64,000 bases of DNA, taken from positions 4,727,501 through 4,791,500 of the forward strand of contig NW_026262701.1 in the NCBI RefSeq assembly GCF_021869535.1. Reading direction: 5' to 3'. The stretch is from Mytilus californianus. Lineage: Eukaryota > Mollusca > Bivalvia > Mytilida > Mytilidae. Shown piece after piece: positions 11,513-25,500 of this stretch. The first letter of the stretch is position 1. Each line of letters begins with the position of its first letter. A model generated the notes under the pieces. The model had not been told where the DNA came from. It saw nothing but the letters and a program-made list of their open reading frames with translations, and made no database searches. The position numbers were made by a program, and so were the translations under genes.

Positions 11513-12976
11513 ATAAAATGCTCCGCTGCGCAGCTTGATACGACCACAGATGTCGAACCCTGAACAGTTGGGGCAAGTATGGATACAACATTCAAGCTTG
11601 ATACAGCTCTGAATTTGGATTGTGATTAAATATTTGACACAGCAAAGGTTTCTGACACAGAATGAATGTGGTCTAAGAACTTAAATTTTTTTAATTTACC
11701 TGTTATGGTCCAATATCCAAAATCTAAATACATGGTTAGATTCAGCATATCAAAGAATCCAAAGTATTCAATTTTTGATGAAATCAAACAAAGTTTAATT
11801 TTGGACCCTTTTGACCTCAATGTGGACCAGTTTGATAACGGGGCCCAAAAATCAAAATACATGGTTAGATTCAGCATATCAAAGAACCCCATATATTCAA
11901 TTTTTGTTGAAATCAAACAAAGTTTAATTTTGAACCCCAACTTGGACCAACTTGAAAACTGGGCCCATAATCAAAAATCTAAACACATGTTTAGATTCAG
12001 CATATCAAAGAACCCCAAGAATTCAATTTTTGTTAAAATCAAACTAAGTTTAATTTTGGACCCTTTGGACCTTTATGTAGACCAATTAAAAAAACGGGAC
12101 CCAAAATTAAAAATCTAAATACACGGTTAGATTTGGCATATCAAAGAACCCCAATAATTCAATTTTTGATGAAATCAAACAAAGTTTAATTTTGGACCCT
12201 TTTGACCTCAATATGAACCAATTTGATAGCGGGGCCCACAAATAAAAAATCTAAATACATGGTTATATTCAGCATATCAAAGAACCCCATATATTCAATT
12301 TTTGTTGAAATCCAACAAAGTTTAATTTTGGACCCCAATTTGGACCAGCTTGAAAACTGGGCCCAAAATCAAAAATCTAAATACATGTTTAGATTCAGCA
12401 TATCAAAGAACCCCATATATTCAATTTTTGTTAAAATCAAACTAAGTTTAATTTTGGACCCTTTGGACCTTAATGTAGACCAATTTGAAAACTGGACCCA
12501 AAATTAAAAATCTAAATACACGGTTAGATTTGGCATAACAAATAAATAAATGTGGTCAAAGATTTTACAAATCTAATGCGCCATACTGTGCAATTAAAGA
12601 TTACTTCTTGAAATTTTTCAATATTTGAAATTTGAAAAAAAAAAAATATTTGAAGAATAATTCTTTTTAATTTCTGAAATCTGAAATGAGAAAAAATTGA
12701 CCCCCACAATTTCTTTTTACCCCCCCCCCCCCTTTTTCCCCAAAAAAATTCTTTCCCTCAAGATATGGTCATAATCTCAATTCAAATTTCCAATGGAATT
12801 TGCAACCATAATTATCCATTTAAATTTACCATAGTGCTAACTTAATCTATTTTATAATAGAATTTAAAATATGGTGTCAAATCTTTCATATGGATTTTTT
12901 TGTAAAAAAAAAAAGATGCAACATTTGCAGATATTTTTACTGGTCTTCCTTTATAAATATGCATTTCTTTAAACAT

Positions 12977-13048
12977 AATTTAAAAGCAGTGTAAGGGAAG
13001 TAATCAAAACGTTGTATGTGGATTACCTCCCTTACACTGTTTTAAATT
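12977..13048. repeat. Palindromic insert, copy 1 (GTGTAAGGGAGGTAATC hairpin)
   Basis: AATTTAAAAGCAGTGTAAGG on the left is matched in reverse complement by CCTTACACTGTTTTAAATT on the right, giving a stem of nearly 30 bp around a loop of about 14 bases. Similar palindromes lie at 13084-13154 and 35622-35692. All three sit between the core arrays of ATIR-1 elements. Confidence 0.9.
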
Positions 13049-13083
13049 GTCTTAATTGTTCATTAACCATTACTTTATACATT

Positions 13084-13154
13084 ATTTAAAAGCAGTGTAA
13101 GGGAGGTAATTCAAATGATGTATTTGATTTATCTCCCTTACACTGCTTTAAATT
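13084..13154. repeat. Palindromic insert, copy 2
   Basis: Stem arms ATTTAAAAGCAGTGTAAGGG and CCCTTACACTGCTTTAAAT with about 30 bp of pairing. It lies 36 bases after copy 1. Confidence 0.9.
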
Positions 13155-13599
13155 ATGTTTTGTACTAAAGTATTTGTCCATATAAAAATGCTTGTTTTTT
13201 GCCCCTTTTTTTGCCCCTAATTCCTAAAATTTTGAGGCAATTACCCCCAAAATCAATCCCAGCATTCCCTTTGTGATATGGAACCTTGTGGTACAATGTC
13301 AGAGAGATCCATACACTAACACACAATTTATGTCTGGAAGTTACAAAAATGCTTATTTTTGGCCCCTAATTCCTTAACTGTTGGTACCATATCCCCCAAA
13401 ATCAATCCCAACCTTCCTTTTGTGGTATTGAACCTTATGGTAAAATTTCATAGAGATCCATTCACTTAGACTAAAGTTAGAGTGCGAAAAACCAATGTGT
13501 CTTCGGACGACGACAACGACTACGACGACGACGATGCCTACGTCATACCAATATACGATCGCAAAATTTGTTTGCGACGTATAAAAATAATTTACATGA

Positions 13600-16040
13600 T
13601 AACAACAAACAATTGATACTTAACAAAAGATTGATCAAAATTCTCAGGATTAACATATTAAATACTACTGTAGAAACATTAATTTTTCATGGAATTAAAA
13701 GTTCCAGGTTGTGTATCTAATTTTCATTTCATGAGGATTTATTTTTGTGGTTTCCAGTATGTAAAAATAATAATATTTTTTGTAGGTTACAATTTAGTTT
13801 GGGTTTAAATGTCTTGGATACTATCTATCCACGAAATAAACGAAATAAAATGAATATTGCAGATATAAATTTGACGTTCAAACAGGCAATCTATTCATGG
13901 CATAGTTATAATGGTATCCTTTACTTTTTCAAACTTCATTTTTTTTTGTTCTGTGCTAAACAAATGTAATGCATAAGGATATTAAGGACAAATGTAACCA
14001 TTCTTCAACATAAATCAATTCACTAAACTGAATTTACACTCAAGGGAAATAACTATGGATGTAAATTTCTTAAAACATAAGGACTTAAGTACTCGCGCAG
14101 TCAACAAACAGGTTAGGAAAAGTTCATTTTTTCAAATGGAAGAAAAAATTCAGCACTGGTCCTAAAGACCTCAATTTTAATGCATACAATTCATTCACTT
14201 ACTATTTTGACAGGTTAATTTTAATTGGAAATCATTAAAATATGTGTAAATACAAAGAAGTACATGAATAGAACATAGTAATGTATAAGAAATGTTTCTG
14301 CAGTTTCTACTTTTATAAAATATATGTAATATAAATATATAATGATCTTAAAAACATTCCATAGTTTTGCATGTCATAAATAAAATCATACAATACATAT
14401 AATGAAAGACATTTTTAAAAAATTTTAAAAAAGGAAAATACTTGTTTTTTTAAAAAATATGATAAGAAATACACATACATGAATAAATTTGTTTTTGACA
14501 TGAGAACTTCTTTATCACTGATATATTACAATTGTTTTATTTCTGAGATATGGATCTGAATGAAAAACATTAAAAGGTCACTCATTCATGAACTGTATCG
14601 CACAAAAATAATATGAATCAACAGTGTCGTATAACATGTGAATGGAGGTGAAATATAACATATTGCCATAAGTTTCCGAAGAAATGGACCTACGAAACAA
14701 AACTTAATCAAAATTACTAGAGTATAAAATATGTCATAATGATAGTGACAAAGTTTGTTGACCTGCTTTGTTATTTGAAAGAAGGCCATATTTGTAAAAT
14801 ACCATTGACCTTTACCAAAATTTTCTGAATAATTACACCTTATATAAGAATGCCGGATTTTGATTGGTTGTTAGCCAGTGTATTTTTCCCATATTCTAAC
14901 ATTTTTTCCTCATTTCAAACGAATTTGCCTGTTTTTTCACCACTGCCGGTAAATTTGCCTCAAATTTCCCTCTCTGTCGTGGTATTTGCCATTTTGGATA
15001 TTCCTTTTTTTTACCCTCGCGAGCCTGTTCACGCCAAAATTATTCGGAACCTTATTCACTTTATCCCGACAACATGGCTAAGCACTATTGATTGAGTTAA
15101 ACCGAAAACTGTCAGAAATATACATATAAAGAGGGGAAAAAAATGTCTATACAAATGAATGATTTAATGATGGAATAACAATGACATTAACACATATAGA
15201 TACCATGACGTTACAAAAAGACAGCACTAACGCATATAAGTACATGTATAATTCCCGCGGTACTACGATTTCCCTTCACATGTACAGACAGTTTCAAACA
15301 AAATCTATTCGGTGTAATTAAACAGATATATCATGTTATGGAGGGTTATTTGCGAAAAATACCAGTCTTGGGACCAAATTTCCCTTGCCTAGCGGCTTGG
15401 GAAATTTCACCGCCCCTTGATTTTTCACAAATACCCCTATCTGTTCAAAATGGAACTGAATGCAAAAATTTACCATAATGGAAGGGAGCTTACTTTTACA
15501 AACCAAACACTAAAATGCTGGACAAGGGTATACCATAACAATTCCTTTTTTGATGGTTGTAAGAAAATTCAAACCAATACATTTTTATTGAAAGTTGATC
15601 AATCATGAATTTGAAGAATCTGCATACAGAACATTTCAGACAATTTTCAGAACTTTTCTGATTTCAGATATTACTATTTACAAATTACATGTTTTAAACA
15701 AAAAAAAATATTAGTGCACTTTGAACTGGAACTTTTTAAAATAGTGAACCCTTATTGAAAAAGTCATATAAAAGGAGAGTAAAACAATAATCCCTTTCAT
15801 TTGGTCCAGTGTAGACTCATTTGGATGAAAATTAGTAAGTTTTACTTTTGGCCTCAATGAGATTTAGCACTAAACTTTAACCAAGATAAGACCTGACCAG
15901 CAGGGTTTCTATATTTGTCATAAAAATGTTCAATTGTTTTAAGGAAGTATTGTTTAGATATTTATTCGAAATGCATATCTATTCAACTTAGGAATAATAT
16001 TTAAAATCAGTCTTCTCTATCAATTTTGTAGAGAAAAGCC
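13600..16040. other. Intergenic stretch downstream of LDHD
   Basis: Nothing recognisable as coding. Short frames (for example 13745-13969 and 14850-15095) show no motif, no splice context and no repetition elsewhere, so I leave them out. The part nearest 16040 may include distal LDHD 3' UTR. Confidence 0.4.
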
Positions 16041-16042
16041 CT

Positions 16043-16048
16043 TTTATT
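16043..16048 (-). promoter_or_regulatory. Candidate LDHD polyadenylation signal
   Basis: AATAAA on the minus strand, about 375 bases past the LDHD stop codon. Another AATAAA lies at 15961-15966. In such AT-rich DNA the hexamer is common, so this is weak. Confidence 0.3.
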
Positions 16049-16421
16049 TTGTATTTTTCAAGAGTCTTGTGGGTACAGGGAAGCTATGCATCACTTAGTA
16101 GCTTGTTAAAAGGAAGATTCATCAGTTACAAGAGTACACTTATATGAGTCAAAACTGTACTTATACTTATACATTCACTTATTAATTAATTTGAATAACT
16201 CTTCCAAATAATAATATAAAACTAAGCTACAACAATCAGCCATTTCATTTTTCATCCAAAAAATTACTTCTGATTAACATTTGCTGATTTTTACATCAGA
16301 GATTCTGATCATAGAAACCAAAATTCTAATAGTATATAATACAGCCATCATACTCTACAAAGGGTTTACATTGAATCACATAAACTTTTTTGAAATTGAT
16401 CAATCAAAGGTTCCCATGTGT

Positions 16422-16590
16422 TTAAAAGAAAACTTTTGCTGGGTTCATGATACCCTTGGGATCTAATGTTTGTTTTATCTGTTGCATCACCTGGATACCA
16501 GTTTCTCCTATCTCTTGTACCAGTAACTCTCTCTTTCCCTGTCCTATGCCATGCTCTCCTGTGCAGGTTCCATTCATCTCCAAAGACATC
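16422..16590 (-). CDS. LDHD: LDHD exon 12 (codons 439-494 and stop)
   Basis: Encodes [20 protein letters not shown], then [20 protein letters not shown] and [15 protein letters not shown], stop TAA at 16422-16424. TGEHGIG and [11 protein letters not shown] are the standard LDHD end. Acceptor CTTCTCAG; the leading G completes the split codon from 11a (Leu) or 11b (Glu). Confidence 0.95.
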
Positions 16591-19500
16591 CTGAGAAGTA
16601 AATGTATCAGCAATACAAATAATGCTTTTTTACTTTATTGGCAAGTATTGTAAAAAAACAAACTAATTTCAGTATTTATAAGACTAAAAAACTAAGAATA
16701 TCTCAAAAATTCTTCGCCTTTCCCTCATAAATATGACAAAGTCCATGTTTTTATATGGGAAATCCCTAAAAATCACTTGGATAAAAGATGGAAAATAAGA
16801 AGTGCATATAATTCCATTAGATAATCAAAATTCTCTAAAAATGTTAAAAGAGTTACAGAATGCATATGGATAGTCAAAATAATATATACAACATATAAGT
16901 TATTTATCAAAAAAGTGTTTTTATTTTGATTCTGAATATATATTCAAAATGGAGAATACATGTGGACATGCAGGTATGCTTTGGTGAGGAAAGTAAAAGA
17001 TATGTTGGAAAAGAGAAAGTGGGTAGTATGATGATAAGGGAGTTTTTTATGAACGTCGTTAGCATAACAAATAATATATACTATATGTTTTTTGATAAGA
17101 CTAAGTTAAAGATGGGAGATAATGACGATTAATTATTTTGATCTTTTATGTGTTAGTAGAAAGGAAAGTAATAAATGAACTTACTCAGCAATTTTATTAG
17201 ATACATCTTTAACTATTTGTACTTCTTTTGGATTATTTGGATCTGCCAAAAACAGTGTGTGGAAATTCCCATCACCCACATGACCCAACATGAAGGAATC
17301 TACAAAATAAACAACTTACAAAGCCATTTTCTTTGAAACTTCTTGGATCTTTTGTAATTCTTCAGGGTTATTTTGATCCACAGGAAAGAAAACATGGAAA
17401 TTTCCATCCCCAACATGGCCAACTATAGGTCCTATAGAAAATATAATTCATAATGTCAAGACTTGACCATATCTTCCAGGTAAATGTGATAGTTTATAAC
17501 TAATTGTAACAGTTTCTGCTCTAACCATCTGCAGATGGAATGTAAATCTTAATGGTCATTTGTTGAGTTTTATTATCTAAGTGCTTTTTGTTTTTGAATA
17601 ATTCGGCTTAAATCATGTTAATAGCAGATCTTTGACTATGTCTTTTAATTTCATTATTAACTTGTATAGACTCAGGACAATTTAGAGCTTGGGATATTGT
17701 TTTAGACACCTGTTTATCATTGAGGACTGTATGTTGCCCTGTAGATGTCTTCTTGTTAATTTTGTTGTTAGATTGCTGTCTCATTGACGTATATCTCACA
17801 TTTCTTTTTATTCATATTGATATGGGGAAAAAAAACATTCAATATTGCCATTATAATATTGAAACAGCTTCCTATTAAAAAGTAAATGATTATAATTTGA
17901 TTGATCCATATCAGAGAAGTAGATAATTTCTATGTAATAGTAATTAAATCTCTCTGTTAACAGGGACAAAAATAAATATATTATTTAGTGATGAAGAAAA
18001 TAAATTAATTGTGGAAAGAAAGAATTCTTTTTTCAGCGAATAATTAAACAGAGCAAAGTAAATAATAAAAAGGTTCCATATAGAATCCTACAAGCTTTTA
18101 TTTGTGTGTTATATAATCCTACAAAACAGATCTTACTTTTGTTTTTCACCTTAAAGGTCAATTAAAGATTTCAATATGATGTTGGGAGAAAGTCATACCT
18201 ACAAGAGATGCCAATATGGCCTCATTGGAAGTTATATTTCTTGCCATATTAATTCTTTGATATGAGATGAACTTTGATAACTTACCACAAACTCCTGCCT
18301 TGGTAATTTCTTCCTTAGATCTTTTAATTATTTCTGGTAACTTAAGAGTTCTTGCCATAATGAGATGAACTTTGATAACTTACCACAAACTCCTGCCTTG
18401 GTAATTTCTTCCTTAGATCTTTTAATTATTTCTGGTAACTTAGAGTTCTTGCCATAATGAGATGAACTTTGATAACTTACCACAAACTCCTGCCTTGGTA
18501 ATTTCTTCCTTAGATCTTTTAATTATTTCTGGTAACTTAAGAGTTCTTGCCATAATGAGATGAACTTTGATAACTTACCACAAACTCCTGCCTTGGTAAT
18601 TTCTTCCTTAGATCTTTTAATTATTTCTGGTAACTTAAGAGTTCTTGCCATAATGAGATGAACTTTGATAACTTACCACAAACTCCTGCCTTGGTAATTT
18701 CTTCCTTAGATCTTTTAATTATTTCTGGTAACTTAGAGTTCTTGCCATAATGAGATGAACTTTGATAACTTACCACAAACTCCTGCCTTGGTAATTTCTT
18801 CCTTAGATCTTTTAATTATTTCTGGTAACTTAGAGTTCTTGCCATAATGAGATGAACTTTGATAACTTACCACAAACTCCTGCCTTGGTAATTTCTTCCT
18901 TAGATCTTTTAATTATTTCTGGTAACTTAGAGTTCTTGCCATAATGAGATGAACTTTGATAACTTACCACAAACTCCTGCCTTGGTAATTTCTTCCTTAG
19001 ATCTTTTAATTATTTCTGGTAACTTTGAGTTCTTGCCATTATGAGATGAACTTTGATAACTTACCACACACTCCTGCCTTGGTAATTTCTTCCTTAGATC
19101 TTTTAATTATTTCTGGTAACTTAGAGACAGGAACACAAACATCGGTGGAATATGGCTGAAAATAATGTTTATAAAGAAGTTCTCAGATGGACATTGCATT
19201 GCATTACATTGTCATTTTGGGACCTTTTAAAGCTGACTGTGCGGTATTGGCTTTGCTCATTGTTGAAGGCTGTACGGTGACCTATAGCTGTTAATTTCTG
19301 TGTCATTTGGTCTCTTGTGGAGAGTTGTCTCATTGGCAATCATACTACATCTTCTTTTTTATATTGCAATAATGATCTTGATAGCAACTTCAAAATGTTT
19401 TTCTTACAATTATCCATAATTTTATAAAAGTACAAAAAGAATTGGAAGTTTCTTTTTATTTGTTAACTTACACATAATTATATTTTTCTGACTCTAGAGG

Positions 19501-22500
19501 TGTATGATTTTTTTATGAAAACTATTCATGTAGCCTTGAAATCTAACTTTGCTATAATGAAAATTAAAAAATAAAAGTGAATTATAGACACAAAAAAATG
19601 TTTGTTTTTGGTATTAAGATAATGGGAAAATTTTATAATCGGCAACAAACTGCAAATGTGGTCTCATAAAGCTATGATATTAAGTTTTTCAACAAAAAAA
19701 ACAAGCCTGTCATGCCTTAACTTATCACACACCTTACTGCCAGGTTTTAGAGCCATACATGCATATAAAATGTCATGTCTAGCTTTCCATAAATGACTTC
19801 TTTCTTCTGGATCTTTAGCCCATTTGAAATCTGAACCATTATTCATGCTGCATAAATCAGCTGGAAGAAAATAGTTTTTTTTTTATGTCAGTTATAATTC
19901 TTTCCCTTTTGATATATATTTTTTTTCAAATATAATGGTTATCCACAGAGAAAATAAGAACAAAAGATGTATAAATTTTGTTTTTTCGTCAAAATATGAC
20001 AAAATTACCAAGTTTGATACACATTTATGATTCAGGAATATCCAGTATAAATAAGGATAACGTCAGAAGTGCTTTTCAAACTAACACAGTGGTAACTTAT
20101 TATGATAGTAGGTTTATGAATTAATTCTAAAATGTTCAAAAACCTTTTCCTTAATTGTTTTTTAAATGTTTTTATTATGGGCTCATAATTCTCCAATCAT
20201 CTGAGCAATGCATTTGTTTGTGGTTAATATTGTAAATTACGGATTTCGGTCATAGCTGGTCTTTGATTCTCCTCCAATCTGTGGTTTGTATCAAATTTTC
20301 AATGGCGGACAAAGGAAAATAAAAAAAAACAAACAATCTTTGATGTTCAAGTTGGATAGGAATATGAAATTTATAATGCAATAAATGGATCAAACATTAA
20401 CTTAAGGTCATTATAATCACATTTTAATGAAGTGATACATTATTTGCCGAAAATCAGAACCTTATGATGTACGCTCAAGTTTGAAGTGCTGGAAGTGAAT
20501 GAAATACTTTGATCGGTTGGCATAAACAGTTGTTCCTTTGAAATATCATACAACCAGTCTGCAAATTCAATGGGCTTAGTTCTTAATTCTATTTGACATA
20601 TCTGGCACTTTAGCCAGATTTGTACTAAAGAACGAAAATGGCACTGATAAAAACAAACTTTTTCTCTTGGATTTCTACTTCATTCTAAGTCAATCGAAAA
20701 ACATGAAAAAAATGCAAAATACATCTATAAATTAGTGTTTAGAAACTTCAACAGTCCACCATTGTCTTTAACGAAACTTGTTATTAATTGATTAGTCATG
20801 AAAACATAGGAAACTTATCATAGCAGAAGAAGATTCTAAATTTTGTAATTTGACCTGTTTGGCATCCCTCCGCATGAATCTACTTCACGAAAATGGCAGT
20901 CTCACCAAAACATAACAGCAATTGCTTAGAGAAAGATTGATTATAAGTTTTCAAATATTCTTTGATCCCTTTAGTTTCTATAGTTACCAACTAATGCTGC
21001 TTGTTCATCCAGAGATGAAGGAGTTCCAGTGAATTCTAAAAATAGCGATGGTGCAACTTTCATGTCCATTTTACTATACTTGTTTACTGCATCTATTGAT
21101 ACCTCATCTAAAAACTCTGAAAAAATAAATTATTCAAAACAATGATTCTGTTTTATTTTGTAAATTCTTTTGGTCTTTAAGTGTGACTAAAAGCTAAAGA
21201 AATTAATAATTTTGTTTTTTTTATTATCAAAACAATGGCTTTCTTGTTATCTATAACTTTTCATGGTATAAATTTAATGAAAAATTTGATATTGTCCAGA
21301 AGGTAGCATTTTATAAAGGTATGCTCATTTGATAAGGTAAATGCTGTAAACAAATTTGTTTTAGCAGATGCTTTCTGTCCCCTTCTGGTAGCCTGATCTA
21401 GTCAACTTCATGATGAATTCATATAAGAGAAGGTCAAAGAATGACATATTCACATTATATATCTACTTGCGTTATTCACTGAATAAACACTTGCAATAGA
21501 TACTGGTAGTCGATTTATAGTAAAATGTTTTATCAGTTTTCAAAAGTAAAAAAATGTGTCTTGTTGAGTGCAGAGAATACAATTCTTGCAAAGATCAATA
21601 TGTTATAATTCAGAAATATTTTATAATAATAATAATATATCAGATTGTTTCAAAGATAGATAAAATTTACCTATCCTGGCAATAGGGATACCACACTGCA
21701 ATACCTGAACAGTTGTATCTACAGCACCCTGTACATCTGGGAAATGACAAACGGCTGACACAGTCTGAAATAAATACATTTCCCAAATAAACAGGTATGT
21801 GAAACACATGAGTTGATAACTTATCTCCCCAGTCTGTAGATTCATCATATTAATCTTCTAATAATAATGTGTGGAGTCCAGATGAGATTCAGATCCAGAA
21901 TTTAATAAAAAGGGGGGCACCAAGGCAACATTAGGAGTTGGACATGTAAAAAGTCTATGTATTCACCATATATGTAGCGCCATAAGGGGCGGATAACACA
22001 ATTTGTCAAAATTTTGTTAACTTTATAGGTCAATAACTTTTCTTCCCCACCCTCAAGATAATTAATTTCCCCTTGGTCTACTGCAAAAATTTCAAAATTG
22101 TTGAAAAATATGAGGAGACTTCTATCAACATCTTAGGACTGTTTAGTGCACTAAGCCACTTTTTGTCATTCTTCTTTGTTAGAAAGTAAATGAAATGAAA
22201 CTAGAACTTTAACTTAACTCACAAAATGCTATCTCAACCCACAATAGTATTGGTATACTGAAGTAAGTTAATATGATTATCTCCTCTATACGTGTTGTGC
22301 ACACATTCTCAGGTAGTGTTCTACAACAGTATGAAGGTACTTTTCAATATATTCCATGAATACCTTATGTAAAAATTCCTAAATCAGGCGGTATTTATCA
22401 GTAGTAAAGACAAGTAAAAGTACCGATTACCGCCTCCTAATGAATGGCCTGATGAAGTTTTTGCTTACAAGGTTCAGAGACAGACAGGGAGGTTTGAAGG

Positions 22501-25500
22501 GAAAATAAATATACAAAACCCTCAATACAGACTAAGAGGATAAGATATTTATAAGTAGTTGTACTTACTGCTTCTGGTATGCCAAAAAGTCGCAATGAAG
22601 CCTTTGTTATTATACCCAATGTCCCTTCTGATCCTACAAATAAGTTTGTAAGATTGTATCCAGCAGAAGTTTTCCTGGAATGAAAAGAATTGCATACTAT
22701 AGCAAACTGCACATACGTAGTCAGCAAGTTTAAAGCCCATTCCAAAAAAACCCAAAACTTTTTAAGACTAATAAAGTTGATATTCAGATTTAAGTTTGAC
22801 TATTAAATTCAGAGTGTCATGACCCAAAATAACATCATGAGAGACATCCTGGACACAGTTCTGAACTGTATGTTGACCTCGAGATGTCTTTTGCTTTTAT
22901 ATGTTGAGTTGCTGTCATTGATGTTTACCTCAAATCTCCTTTTATTCATAGTTAAGGGGCAAAAGTTTGACTTTTTGTATTTAGCTGAGTTGTTAAAAGA
23001 GGTATTGATGAGTTGTATTTCACTGATAATGTAACCTTTATATTCTAATGAGCGTTTAAAATGTTCTATGCAGTAAGTGGCATTTCCTTAAGTTAAAACA
23101 ACTGACATACATAATATCAAAGTGGTAAATGGTCATGTCAAAATACAGTTAAGAAAAATAAAATTAATGTAATCACAATGATCAATATCAAAACACAACT
23201 ATGACTATATGGTAAATGCCTGCTTTAGTTTGGACAACACAGTTCTAAACCAGCTATAGAAGAAGTGTGTAAGAAATATCTGGAGACTGCTTACTACTTA
23301 AAAAGGCTTTACAAATTATTTTTGCCCTTAAAAATTTGTATTTGTTTATATGGGGTGTAGAAAGATATAACAGAATATTATGTAAATTGTAATGTCAGAT
23401 CTATTATGAAGGGTATTTTTTTTTTATATAAAAGCCAATGATTACAATAATTAATTTCGTATATCTCCTCTATTTGAATTTTAGAGTGATGGGATAGTGA
23501 TTCTCCAACAAATAATGGTAAAAAACTGTCTGTGCAATACACACTTTTTATTTTCTTCGAATTAAAATATTAACAAATGGTGAATGCTTTAAGTAAAAAG
23601 AAAAAAGTTTAACAATTCTGAGTTTATTTTCAGTGTTTAACTATAGTCTGACATACCCTGGCATATACTGAGGATTTTTTTTTTGGTGGATACCAGTTTA
23701 GGGGAAATAGATTACTTGTCTAGGAAAACATTTCATAGCAAATCTAAATTATAGAATGCCAATTCCTTCATGCCTTAGATTCTCCAGCCACTAGACTATA
23801 TGAATTACAGGTTTAGGCATCTGTAAACACTAACTTTGTCCTTCTTCCTTTCCCAGCAGTATTTATGATACGCCCATCAGCCAAAACTACTTCTAAATTT
23901 AGAACGTTTTCTCTCATTGTACCATATCTGACAGCATTTGTTCCTGATGCACTGGTGGAACACATTCCACACAGGGATGCATCAGCTCCAGGATCTGTAA
24001 ACAGTCAGTAGCTGACAAATACTATCCTTACAATGTTTCATTATTACAATGTATTTTTATTATTACAATGTATTATTATTATTACATTGTATTACTATTA
24101 TTACAATGTATCATCATTATAACTACATAACTTTCCATTAATTCAGATATATGCTTATCATATCCCTTCTTTCCCAAAATTATGCACACTAACTGCCAAA
24201 CTAAAGTTAATGGGTCAAGTTGTCATTGTTACCAAATGAAATTTACTGAGTAGTTGCAAAAACTTAGAAGTATTTATTTTGTACAAAGTTGACCTCTAAT
24301 TTTATCATTGAAACTTAAAAGTTGGAACTTTAAGTCAAACAAATTCAAACTATTGTTTTTTTTTCAGTTCAAAATAACGGAGAATAGAAAAATACTGAAT
24401 TGAATTGACTATTACAGTGAAACCTTTAAAAATCAGACTCCTTAATCACTGAAGAATCTGTTCAGTTTAGACAATTTAGACTGGTGTTCAGTTTGTACTG
24501 ATTGAAAACAAATATTGATGTTGATTTGAATGGACTTTGGGGCCAATCTGGTTTAGACAGTTTTTTTGTATTTACCAATAGGAAACCATAAGCCAGTGTC
24601 TCTGAGGTAATTGTTTAACTGCATTCTAGTCACTCCTGATTGTACAGTACAGTCAAAGTCTTCTGGGTTAACAGACAGAATTTCATTCATGTGAGTTAGG
24701 TCAACACACACTCCTCCCTAAAATACAAAATTTTATCAAATACAGATATATGAACATGGTTTTTTCATTTTCTGACTCACAAAAACTTTAAATGTACAAA
24801 TTTTTTCAGATGAAGATTTTTTAATATTTCAAATATTTTTTTTCTGTATAATGTACACATTTCTAATTAAGTTCATTATTTATCTATCTACATGTGATTA
24901 AAACAATCATGTCAGCTGATAAAATCATCCAAAATACTATTATATGATGTTAGTATACATTTTAATTGCATTGATTATGTGATCTAATGAATTTAACTTA
25001 CATGTATTTCAATATATTTATATATAAATCATTTATTGTCAAAGTAAAAGTATAAACGGGAAATTAGAGAGGAATTCCTTTTGAAATAACATTGTGGTAT
25101 CTTATCATACAGTCATGGTTGAGAGTGAAGGTGTTTGACATATCAATGGCAGTTATATATACACACAGTATAGCTTTCTAAATTATGGAATTGTGCATTG
25201 TATCTAAAGATTATAAATACATCATATTCAGGAGAGGACTATCCAAGTCGTGAAATCTTCTGTCTAATCCTATTTGTTATCGTAAGAGCAAATAAAATAT
25301 ATGTAATTGAAATGGAATTAGACATATCTCATTTTAGTCCACTGACTATCAGTTCCAACTAAGGGAGATTACGTTACTAACACCAATAATTATGCCATCA
25401 TTAATTGTATCTTGTATTCACAATAACTTGACTTTAAACTAGTGACATAATTAATACAGCATTAATGCCACCTTCTAATTTTATACCAAATAAAATCTGT

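Larger units (their letters stand above)
11513..13592 (-). mobile_element. ATIR-1 tandem-core element, full-length copy D
   Basis: On the minus strand the 5' end is a decayed hairpin (TATACG, TCGCAAAA and TTTGCGACGTATA at 13550-13587), then a GTCGTCGTC-type tract at about 13500-13530 and two units of the 155-bp core (13200-13480). Next come two copies of a palindromic insert (12977-13154), a poly-C/poly-G run (12720-12733), about seven units of the 130-bp core (unit starts near 12536, 12407, 12277, 12138, 12003, 11876 and 11746), and the 3' section. The end is a hairpin, GCTGCGC and GCGGAGC, at 11521-11536 on the plus strand. The terminal word near the 3' end is GTGGTCGTAT instead of GCGGTCGTAT. 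Confidence 0.82.

Noticed and set aside
11626-12507. Overlapping frames on both strands giving repeated peptides (SISKNPKYSIF type); same at 47942-48761 and 53836-54208.
   Set aside because: They are readings of the 131-bp core array, unit length close to a multiple of three; no start context, no family motif.
16926-17132. 68-codon plus-strand frame in LDHD intron 11 as a nested gene.
   Set aside because: AT-rich composition, no motif, no repetition or splice context.
18158-18358. A 66-codon minus-strand frame starting [18 protein letters not shown] as a separate exon.
   Set aside because: It is the last decoy unit of the exon 10 array read through its donor into intron.
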